From positions 1-6,689 of the forward strand of contig JASLIH010000476.1 in assembly GCA_030152105.1 (NCBI GenBank): 6,689 nt of DNA, written 5' to 3'. This stretch comes from Actinomycetes bacterium (GTDB taxonomy: Bacteria > Actinomycetota > CALGFH01). Below the pieces are notes generated by a model. That model made no database searches, was not told where the DNA came from, and saw only the letters and a list, made by a program, of their open reading frames with translations. Shown in pieces: positions 1 through 5,886 of the stretch; the first letter of the stretch is position 1, and the number at the start of each line of letters is the position of its first letter. Both the position numbers and the translations under genes were made by a program.

Positions 1-1208
1 GCGGCCGGGCCGACGCCGAGGTCGCCGGCCAGGTCGACCTGGGCGTTGGCGGGGACCGCGGCCGCGGCCCGCTCGTCGTGGGCGGCCGTGCGGCGGGCGG
101 CGAAGACGGTGACCGGGCCGAAGCTGACCCCGACCCGGCCCGGCTCCAGGGCCACCCCGGCGGTGCCGAGGGCGTCGAGCACGGCCGGCCAGGCGGGCAC
201 GCCGGCGGCCAGGGCGGCCCGCAGGGCGACCGAGCCCGCGACCGCCCTGGCCGCGGCCAGGGCGTCGGTGTGGTCGGCGGCGCCGTGGACGGTGACCACC
301 ACCAGCTTGCGGGCGCCGGGGACGCGCAGGGCCAGGCCCTCGGCCAGGGACTCGCACAGCTGGGTCAGGGCCGACTCGAAGGCCGCGGCCCCGTCCGAGC
401 CGGCCCGCAGGGTCGGGGCGGCCGCGGTGGCGTTGGCCAGCAGCAGGGCCGCGTCGGCCATGCCGGGGGCCTGGTCGACCATGACCCGCTCGAAGGAGCG
501 GGCCAGGGCCCGGCCGAGCAGGCCGTCGAGCACGCCCCCCTCGACGGTGGCGTCGGTGGTGAGCAGGACCAGGGTGGTGGCGGCGGGGGGGTCCGGGGAC
601 CTCAAGCCCGGGCCCCCGGTGGACGGGGGCTGCTGCTCGAAGGCGGGGGCGAACGGGACCGAGGCCTTGGCGGCGCCGCCGATGCGGACCTCGCCCTCGG
701 ACCAGGCGACGGCCACGGCGTGCTCGCGGGCGACCCCGCCCGAGGCGGTCATGGCCTTGGCGACCTCCCCGGACCCGCGCCGGCCGAGGGCGGCGGCGGC
801 CTTGTCGGCGGCCTCGGCGGCGTCGGCCACGGCCAGCCGGACCCCGATCGCCCCGGTGCCGCACAGCAGCACCTCCTCGGCCACACAGCCGATGGCGGCC
901 GCGCAGCGGGCGGCCAGGGCGGCCGCGTCGGCGTCGCCGTCGGGGCCGGTGGCGGCGTTGGCGCTGCCGGCGTGGACCAGCACCGCCCTGGCCATGCCGG
1001 ACCGCAGCTGGGCCCGCGACCAGCGCACCGGGGCGGAGGCGAAGGGGTGGGAGGTGAAGCGGCCGGCCGCCACCGAGGTCTGCTGGCTGACGACCAGCCC
1101 CAGGTCGGGCCCTGGCCCGGGGGCCAGCCCGGCGTCGACCGCGGACGCCCGGAACCCCCTGGGCGCGCACAGTCCACCCTCGACGCCTGCGACTGTGTAG
1201 TCGACCAC
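1..1208 (-). CDS. argJ: Divergent ArgJ-family protein (ornithine acetyltransferase / glutamate N-acetyltransferase fold), 3' end cut by window edge
   Basis: Reading leftward from GTG at 1208, the frame is open for 402 codons to the left edge. ArgJ proteins are about 390-410 residues, and the visible end lies in the usual C-terminal strand region, so roughly 20-25 residues are missing. ArgJ moves the acetyl group from N-acetylornithine to glutamate in the cytosolic arginine pathway, after cleaving itself before a Thr nucleophile. Family signatures seen: APRGFRA (15-21), APVRWSRAQL (60-67 region), HAGSANAATG (79-88), the oxyanion-type GTGAIG (117-122), and AATTLVLLTTDA (209-220), which places the cleavage at Ala210-Thr211. 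Oddities: the K-G-S-G-M segment reads KASVP (181-185), and about 19 extra Pro/Gly-rich residues precede Thr211. DGDTSTND is replaced by DQAPGMAD (245-252), DPNWGR by VPAWPA (337-342), and the conserved Glu before GATK is lost. The start is chosen for GAGGT six bases upstream. Family membership is well supported. Normal ArgJ activity is doubtful, and a changed substrate or an inactive paralogue is possible. Confidence 0.82.
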   Translation of the reverse strand, partial: MVDYTVAGVEGGLCAPRGFRASAVDAGLAPGPGPDLGLVVSQQTSVAAGRFTSHPFASAPVRWSRAQLRSGMARAVLVHAGSANAATGPDGDADAAALAARCAAAIGCVAEEVLLCGTGAIGVRLAVADAAEAADKAAAALGRRGSGEVAKAMTASGGVAREHAVAVAWSEGEVRIGGAAKASVPFAPAFEQQPPSTGGPGLRSPDPPAATTLVLLTTDATVEGGVLDGLLGRALARSFERVMVDQAPGMADAALLLANATAAAPTLRAGSDGAAAFESALTQLCESLAEGLALRVPGARKLVVVTVHGAADHTDALAAARAVAGSVALRAALAAGVPAWPAVLDALGTAGVALEPGRVGVSFGPVTVFAARRTAAHDERAAAAVPANAQVDLAGDLGVGPA

Positions 1209-1258
1209 GAGCCCACCTCTCAGTTCGCGGGCGTACCGAACCGACCTCCGGCTCTACC
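1209..1258 (-). other. pheT to argJ-like intergenic spacer with a weak hairpin
   Basis: Fifty bases separate the pheT stop from the next GTG. GTTCG (1223-1227) and CGAAC (1237-1241) could form a 5-bp stem with a 9-base loop, but no T-run follows, so I do not call a terminator. No argC or other gene fits here. Co-transcription with pheT is the simplest reading. Confidence 0.5.
1215..1219 (-). promoter_or_regulatory. Ribosome binding site of the ArgJ-family gene
   Basis: The minus strand reads GAGGT followed by six bases and then GTG at 1208. This decides the start: a GTG at 1216 is in another frame and has no family similarity, while the 1208 frame gives the ArgJ N-terminal pattern immediately. 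Confidence 0.7.
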
Positions 1259-3667
1259 CTACCCGGCGGTGCGGAGGATCGCCTCCAGTCGTCCGGCGGC
1301 AAGGGCGGCCATGCGGTCGCGGGTCGCGGCGCCGTCGGCGTCGGTGAGGGTGCGGTCGGCCGCCTGGAGCGCGACCCGGTAGGCCAGGTTGCGGTGGCCG
1401 GGCGGCAGCGGCGGCCCCTGGTAGGCGTCGAACAGGGTGAGGCGGGCCAGCAGCTCGCCGCCGGCCTCGACCAGGACGTCCTCGAGGTCGCTGGCCGCCA
1501 CCCCCGGCGGGACCAGGAAGGCCACGTCGAAGGAGAGCTCCGGGTAGGGCGACGGCGTGGCCGCGGGACGCATCCGCGGGACCGCGTCCAGCAGCGGGCC
1601 GAGCTCCACCTCGACCGCGAAGGAGGTGGCGGGCAGCTCGCAGGCGGCCGCCACCCGCGGGTGGAGCTGGCCACACAGCCCGACCGGCCGGTCTTCGAGG
1701 AGCACGGCGGCGCAGCGGCCCGGGTGATACGGCAGCGGCTCGGCCGGCCGGAACCCGACCCCCGGGACCCCGAGGGCGCGCACCAGCCCCTCGACCACGC
1801 CCTTGACGTCGGCGAAGTCGAACGGCCGGCGAGGGTCGTCGAAGCGGCCGGCCGGCGCCTGCCCGGCGAGCAGGATCCCAAGGGTGAGCGGCTCGGCCGG
1901 CAGCTCCTCCTTGGGGTTGGGCAGGAACACCGCCCCCAGCTCGTAGACGGCGACCTCGTCCAGCCCCCTGGCCAGGTTGCGGCCGGCCACCTCGGCCAGG
2001 CCGGGGAGCAGGGTGGTGCGCAGCTCCGGGGCCTCCTCCGACAGCGGGTTGGCCAGGCGCAGGGTCTCGCGGCGGGGGTCGTCGGCGGGCAGCCCGAGCC
2101 GGTCGAGGGCGGCCTGGGACAGGAACGGGTAGGTCTGGACCTCGGTCACGCCCATGCCGGCCAGGACCTCCCTGGCCAGGCGGCGCAGCCGCTGGGCGTC
2201 GGTGAGGCCGCCCCCGGTGGCCCCGGGCAGGGTCGCCAGGATCTGGTCGTAGCCCCAGCCCCTGGCCACCTCCTCCTCAAGGTCGGCCCACAGCTCCAGG
2301 TCGAAGCGCCAGGTCGGGGGGACGGCGAGCACGGTCCGGCGGGCGGCCACCTCGGTCCGGCAGCCGTAGCGGCGCAGGTGGGCGGCGGCGAACTCGGGGT
2401 CGCCGGGGGCGCCCAGCCGCTCCGAGGACCGGGTCCAGTCGAGCCGGATGGCCTCGCGCTCCCCGACCCCGGGGCCGGCTCGGAGCCGCCCGGCGGCGAC
2501 CGTCCCGCCGGCCAGGGTGGCCATCAGCCGGGCCGCCTGGTCGCAGACCGGCTCGGCCCCGGCCGGGTCGACCCCGCGGGCCCAGCGCTGGCCGCCCTCG
2601 GTGTGCATGCCGAGGCGGCGCATGGTCCGCCGGACGGCCGCCGGCGGGAAGTGGGCCGACTCCAGCAGCACGTTGGTGGTGCTGGCCCGGACCTCGGTGT
2701 CCTCGCCGCCCATGATCCCGGCCAGGGCCAGGACCTGCTCGCCGGAGGTGATCACCGTGTCCTCGAGGGTGAGCCGCCGGTCGCGACCATCGAGGGTGCG
2801 GACGGTCTCGCCCTCGGCGGCCCGGCGGACCACGATCCGCCGGCCCGGCACCAGGTCGAGGTCGAAGGCGTGCAGCGGCTGGCCCTGGTCGAGCAGCAGG
2901 TAGTTGGTGACGTCGACCACCGCCCCGAGCGGCCGCTGGCCGTACAGGTACAGCCGCCTGGCCATCCACAGGGGGGCCGGGCGGGCGGCGTCCAGCCCCT
3001 GGATCACCCGGGCGGCGTACAGCGGGCAGCCCTCGGTGTCCTCGACGGCCACCGAGGCCAGGCGCTCGGCCGGGGGGCCGGTCTCGGGCACGGTCAGGTC
3101 GAGCGGCCGCAGCTCCTTGCCGAGCAGGATCGCGACCTCGCGGGCGATGCCCCGCATGGACAGGATGTCGCCCCGGTTAGGGGCGGTCTTGACCTCCAGC
3201 ACGCTGTCGCGCAGGTCGACCGCCTCGACCACGTCGGCCCCGACCGGGGTGTCGGGCGGCAGCACCAGGATCCCGGAGTGGTCGTCGAACACGCCCAGCT
3301 CGCGGGCGGAGGCGAGCATGCCGTCGGAGAGGGCGCCGCGGACCTTGCGGCGGCCGATCTCGATCCCTCCGGGCAGCTTGGCCCCGGGGGCGGCCCAGGG
3401 CACGACGTCGCCGGGGGCGAAGTTGCGGGCGCCGCAGACGACCGTGCGCTCCTCACCGCCGGCGTTGATCCGGACCAGGACGAGCCGGTCGGCGTCGGGG
3501 TGCTGGGTCACCTCGAGGACCCGGGCGGTGAGGATGCCGGCGAGGTCGTCCCCGACCCGGTGGATGGTCTCGATCTCGATGCCGGCGAAGGTGAGCTTGT
3601 CGGCCAGGGTGGCCGCCGGGACGTCGACGTCGACGTGCTCGGACAGCCAGGACAGTGGGACGCGCAT
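1259..3667 (-). CDS. pheT: Phenylalanyl-tRNA synthetase beta subunit
   Basis: This is the 802-residue beta chain of cytosolic (alpha-beta)2 phenylalanyl-tRNA synthetase. It binds tRNA-Phe and hydrolyses mischarged Tyr-tRNA-Phe. The length is normal (about 780-830). Domains in order: N-terminal region and OB-type tRNA-binding domain (about 40-150, with SDGMLASARELG at 114-125); TAPNRGDILS (161-170); B3/B4 editing domain (about 212-385) with GQPLHAFD (262-269) and HTEGGQRWARGVDP (355-368); B5 domain (about 405-475) ending in PPTWRFD and DLEEEVARGWGYD (462-474), whose acidic residues bind magnesium in homologues; catalytic-like core with NPLSEEAPELRTTLLPGL (540-557); and a C-terminal FDX-ACB anticodon-binding domain (about 707-802) with DRTLTD (771-776). 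Of the editing residues I recall from E. coli (His261, Gly318, Glu334, Thr354, Ala356), all match except the last, which is Gly358 here. The ATG at 3667 follows GAGGAGG closely and lies 12 bases after the pheS stop, so translation of the two chains is probably linked. Confidence 0.98.
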   Translation of the reverse strand: MRVPLSWLSEHVDVDVPAATLADKLTFAGIEIETIHRVGDDLAGILTARVLEVTQHPDADRLVLVRINAGGEERTVVCGARNFAPGDVVPWAAPGAKLPGGIEIGRRKVRGALSDGMLASARELGVFDDHSGILVLPPDTPVGADVVEAVDLRDSVLEVKTAPNRGDILSMRGIAREVAILLGKELRPLDLTVPETGPPAERLASVAVEDTEGCPLYAARVIQGLDAARPAPLWMARRLYLYGQRPLGAVVDVTNYLLLDQGQPLHAFDLDLVPGRRIVVRRAAEGETVRTLDGRDRRLTLEDTVITSGEQVLALAGIMGGEDTEVRASTTNVLLESAHFPPAAVRRTMRRLGMHTEGGQRWARGVDPAGAEPVCDQAARLMATLAGGTVAAGRLRAGPGVGEREAIRLDWTRSSERLGAPGDPEFAAAHLRRYGCRTEVAARRTVLAVPPTWRFDLELWADLEEEVARGWGYDQILATLPGATGGGLTDAQRLRRLAREVLAGMGVTEVQTYPFLSQAALDRLGLPADDPRRETLRLANPLSEEAPELRTTLLPGLAEVAGRNLARGLDEVAVYELGAVFLPNPKEELPAEPLTLGILLAGQAPAGRFDDPRRPFDFADVKGVVEGLVRALGVPGVGFRPAEPLPYHPGRCAAVLLEDRPVGLCGQLHPRVAAACELPATSFAVEVELGPLLDAVPRMRPAATPSPYPELSFDVAFLVPPGVAASDLEDVLVEAGGELLARLTLFDAYQGPPLPPGHRNLAYRVALQAADRTLTDADGAATRDRMAALAAGRLEAILRTAG

Positions 3668-3672
3668 CGAAG

Positions 3673-3679
3673 CCTCCTC
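3673..3679 (-). promoter_or_regulatory. Ribosome binding site of pheT
   Basis: The minus strand reads TGA (pheS stop), then GAGGAGG, five bases, and ATG. This near-perfect Shine-Dalgarno sequence sits directly after the pheS stop, as expected for two subunits made in equal amounts. Confidence 0.9.
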
Positions 3680-4729
3680 TCAGACGCTGGTGAGCCAGCG
3701 GACGTCGTTGTCGGTCAGGGTGCGCATGTCGGCCAGGCCCGAGCGGAGCATGAAGGGCCGCTCGATGCCGGTCCCGGCGGCGAAGCCGGACACCTCGTCG
3801 GGGTCGTAGCCGCCGGCCCGGAGCACGTTGGGGTGGACCATGCCCGCCCCGAGGAGCTCGATCCAGCCCTGGCCGCGGCAGGTGCGGCAGCCCTCGCCGG
3901 TGCCGCCGCAGATGAAGCAGGACACGTCGACCTCGGCCCCGGGCTCGACGAACGGGAAGTAGGAGGGGCGCAGGCGGATCTGGCGCTCCTCGCCGAAGTA
4001 GGCCCGGGCGAAGGCGAGCAGCGTGCCTTTCATGTCGGCCATGGTGAGGCCGCGGTCGACGGCCAGGACCTCGACCTGGTTGAACACCGGCACGTGGGTG
4101 GCGTCGGGGGTGTCGGCCCGGTAGCAGCGGCCGGGGACGACGATGTACACCGGCGGCGGCCCGGCCTGCATGGTGCGGACCTGCACCGGCGAGGTCTGGG
4201 TGCGCAGCACCAGCTCACCCGCCTCCCGCCCGTTCCCCGACTCGATGTAGAGGCTGTCCTGCATGGAGCGGGCCGGGTGGTCGGGGGGGATGTTGAGGGC
4301 CTGGAAGTTGTACCAGTCGGTCTCGACCTCGGGCCCCTCGGCGACGCGGTAGCCGAGGCCGATGAAGATGTCGACGATCTCGTCGATGGTCCGGGTCACC
4401 GGATGGGTCGCCCCGCGCGGCGGCACCCGGCCGGGGAGGGTGACGTCGACCCGCTCGGCCTCGAGCAGGGCCTGGTCGCGCTCGGCCTCCAGCTCGGCCC
4501 GGCGGGCGGCCAGCTCGGCCTGGAGGGTGGTCCGGGCCTGGTTGACCCGGCGGCCGAGGTCGCGGCGGGCGTCCTCGTCGAGGCCCCCGAGGGAGCGCTG
4601 GACCTCGCCGAGGGCCGAGCGCCTGGCCAGGTGGGCCTGCTCGGCCTCGCGGAGGGCGTCCAGGTCGGGGGCGTCGGCGATCGCCTGCCGTCCGGCGGCG
4701 ACGACGGCGTCAAGGTCGGGGGTTGGCAT
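3680..4729 (-). CDS. pheS: Phenylalanyl-tRNA synthetase alpha subunit
   Basis: This is the catalytic alpha chain (349 residues, normal length), which activates phenylalanine with ATP and transfers it to tRNA-Phe. It has an N-terminal charged, Ala/Glu/Arg-rich coiled-coil arm (about 1-95) that contacts tRNA in homologues. The class II core follows, with motif 1 around 109-155 (HPVTRTIDEIVDIF), motif 2 around 194-220 (GRCYRAD at 200-206, QVE at 218-220), and motif 3 around 315-336 (GTGIER at 319-324). CFIC (271-274) and CRTC (281-284) form a four-cysteine element, probably zinc-binding, seen in many bacterial PheS. The pocket residues Ser180, Arg204, Gln218, Glu220, Phe258, Phe260 and Val261 are present at Thermus-like numbering. 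Odd features: RTQTSP instead of RTHTSP (Gln178), FNQVE instead of FHQVE (Asn217), and FAAG instead of FAFG (316-319). ATG at 4729 is preferred over an in-frame start at 4762 because AAGGAG lies six bases before it and the extra 11 residues (beginning MFCACSRKEP) look non-native. Confidence 0.97.
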   Translation of the reverse strand: MPTPDLDAVVAAGRQAIADAPDLDALREAEQAHLARRSALGEVQRSLGGLDEDARRDLGRRVNQARTTLQAELAARRAELEAERDQALLEAERVDVTLPGRVPPRGATHPVTRTIDEIVDIFIGLGYRVAEGPEVETDWYNFQALNIPPDHPARSMQDSLYIESGNGREAGELVLRTQTSPVQVRTMQAGPPPVYIVVPGRCYRADTPDATHVPVFNQVEVLAVDRGLTMADMKGTLLAFARAYFGEERQIRLRPSYFPFVEPGAEVDVSCFICGGTGEGCRTCRGQGWIELLGAGMVHPNVLRAGGYDPDEVSGFAAGTGIERPFMLRSGLADMRTLTDNDVRWLTSV

Positions 4730-4735
4730 GGTCGG

Positions 4736-4741
4736 CTCCTT
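4736..4741 (-). promoter_or_regulatory. Ribosome binding site that sets the pheS start
   Basis: The minus strand reads AAGGAG, six bases, then ATG at 4729. The upstream in-frame candidate at 4762 has no comparable site, so the shorter protein is preferred. Confidence 0.85.
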
Positions 4742-4745
4742 ACGG

Positions 4746-4763
4746 GAACACGCACAGAACACG
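4746..4763. repeat. Short direct repeat GAACACG x2, 11-bp period
   Basis: On the plus strand GAACACG occurs at 4746-4752 and again at 4757-4763, separated by CACA, so the copies sit one helical turn apart. An ACGTC-ACGTC pair follows at 4761-4770. The whole lies in the 77-bp gap between the kinase stop and the pheS ribosome binding site. It could be an operator or part of an mRNA leader, but chance is possible for such short units. Confidence 0.35.
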
Positions 4764-4806
4764 TCACGTCCGCTTCGCGGTCGCCCCGCTCGGGCCGGGT
4801 GCCGGG

Positions 4807-5886
4807 CTAGGTGATGCCGGCCAGCTCCAGGCCCCCGCGGGGCAGGCGAAATCGCAGGGTGGTGCCCCGGTCGGGCGACGAGTCGGCCCAGATGCGGCCG
4901 TCGTGGGCCTCGACAAGGCCGCGGGCGATGAACAGGCCGAGCCCGGTGCCGCTGGGCGCTCCGTGCCCGGCCCGCCGGTAGAACTTGGTGAAGATCAGGG
5001 GGAGCTGGTCGGCGGGGATGCCGACGCCCTGGTCGCGGACGGCGACCTCGACCTCGGTGTCGGTCACCTGGCCGGTCACCGTCACCGCCCCGCCGTCGGA
5101 GTACTTCACCGCGTTCTCCACCAGGTTGGTCAGCACCTGCTCGATCTTGTCCGGGTCAGCATAGACGCGCGGGAAGCCGTCCGGGAACGACAGCTGGAAC
5201 TTGTGGCCGTCGTGCTGGAGCTCGAAGCGGCCGACGATCCCTTCGGCCATGGCCGCCAGGTCGAACTCCTTGCGGCGCAGCTCCAGGCGGCCGGCGTCGA
5301 TCCGGGAGACGTCGAGCAGCTCCCGGATCAGCCGGGTCACCCGGTCGGCGTCCATGTTGACGGTGGCCAGCATCTCCCGCTTCTGGTCGTCGGTGAAGCG
5401 CTCCCAGCGGTGCAGCAGGGTCGAGGTGAAGCCCTTGACGCTGGTCAGGGGCGAGCGCAGCTCGTGGGCGAGGGTGGAGATGAGCTCGCCCCGCTGGCTG
5501 TCGCCCCGGCTCCGGATCGAGGCGTCCCGGAGCACGCAGACCGCCTGGGTGACCCGGCCGGTGCCGTCGCGCAGGAAGCTGGCCGTGAGGTCGACCGGGA
5601 CCGGCTCGCCGGCGGCGACCAGGTGGAGCTCGCGCACCGGGACCCGCCGCACCCCGGGAAGGCGGCGCAGCCGCTCCGAGCAGGCCCACCAGGGATTGCC
5701 GGCGCCGTCGCGCAGGGGCACCACGTCGTCGAGGGCACCGCCGGTCAGCTCGTCCCGGCTGGCCCGGGCCAGGCGCTCGGCGGCCGGGTTGGCGTAGACG
5801 ATCCGGCCCTCGGCGTCGACCACCACCACCGCGTCGGGCAGCAGCTCCAGGTAGGCCTCGCTATCGGCCAACGGTCGTCCCCTCAC
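4807..5886 (-). CDS. Soluble PAS-domain sensor histidine kinase (orphan)
   Basis: This is a 359-residue two-component kinase with no signal peptide or membrane segment, so it probably senses a cytosolic or redox cue. An N-terminal PAS domain (about 8-122) begins LPDAVVVVDAEGRIVYANPAA and ends in VLRDAS. The HisKA dimerisation domain (about 131-200) carries the H-box STLAHELRSPLTSVKGF, with phospho-acceptor His141. The HATPase_c domain (about 240-350) has the N-box NLVENAVKYS (254-263), G1 box DQGVGIP (285-291), F-box FTKFYR (299-304) and G2 box GTGLGLFIARG (313-323), so all kinase motifs are intact. No response regulator is visible, and its ligand and partner cannot be told. The boundary given uses GTG at 5886, which overlaps the methyltransferase gene by 26 bases. 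TTG at 5871 is a serious alternative (354 residues), because GAGGGGA at 5878-5884 lies six bases before it whereas the GTG has no good ribosome binding site. A kinase between the methyltransferase and pheS resembles the actinobacterial order I recall. Confidence 0.93.
   Translation of the reverse strand: MRGRPLADSEAYLELLPDAVVVVDAEGRIVYANPAAERLARASRDELTGGALDDVVPLRDGAGNPWWACSERLRRLPGVRRVPVRELHLVAAGEPVPVDLTASFLRDGTGRVTQAVCVLRDASIRSRGDSQRGELISTLAHELRSPLTSVKGFTSTLLHRWERFTDDQKREMLATVNMDADRVTRLIRELLDVSRIDAGRLELRRKEFDLAAMAEGIVGRFELQHDGHKFQLSFPDGFPRVYADPDKIEQVLTNLVENAVKYSDGGAVTVTGQVTDTEVEVAVRDQGVGIPADQLPLIFTKFYRRAGHGAPSGTGLGLFIARGLVEAHDGRIWADSSPDRGTTLRFRLPRGGLELAGIT

Noticed and set aside
749..1216. 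A minus-strand frame starting with GTG at 1216
   Set aside because: It shares the region with the ArgJ-like gene in another frame, is Pro/Arg/Ser-rich and shows no motifs; the ribosome binding site better fits GTG at 1208.
1223..1241. Hairpin after pheT as a transcription terminator
   Set aside because: The stem is only 5 bp with a 9-base loop and no T-run follows; the next gene starts 15 bases later on the same strand.
46..1382. Two long plus-strand open frames at the left end (46-1200 and 78-1382)
   Set aside because: Their products are Ala/Arg/Pro or Gly-rich with no family motifs. The minus-strand frame over the same bases gives a coherent ArgJ-fold protein.
3900..3961. Cysteine cluster in PheS as a foreign insertion
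   Set aside because: A CxxC...CxxC element at this site is known in many bacterial PheS, including actinobacterial ones, so it is an ordinary feature.
1967..4631. Repeated palindrome CCTGGCCAGG (1967-1976, 2171-2180, 4622-4631)
   Set aside because: It is explained by coding, since each copy lies within genes in which the CTG GCC AGG codon run (Leu-Ala-Arg) is favoured; spacing is irregular and it is absent from the intergenic gaps.
4730..4762. N-terminal extension of PheS beginning at 4762
   Set aside because: The extra 11 residues do not look like PheS, and a strong ribosome binding site sits inside the extension in front of the ATG at 4729.
4730..4806. T-box or Phe attenuator leader upstream of pheS
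   Set aside because: The 77-bp gap is too short for a T-box, I see no leader peptide with Phe codons, and there is no terminator-like stem with a T-run.
1394..4810. A 1138-codon open frame on the plus strand opposite pheT and pheS
   Set aside because: It is the antisense shadow of genes with almost only G/C third positions. Its product is low-complexity, Gly/Asp/Gln/His-rich and without domains, while the minus strand carries unmistakable PheT and PheS.
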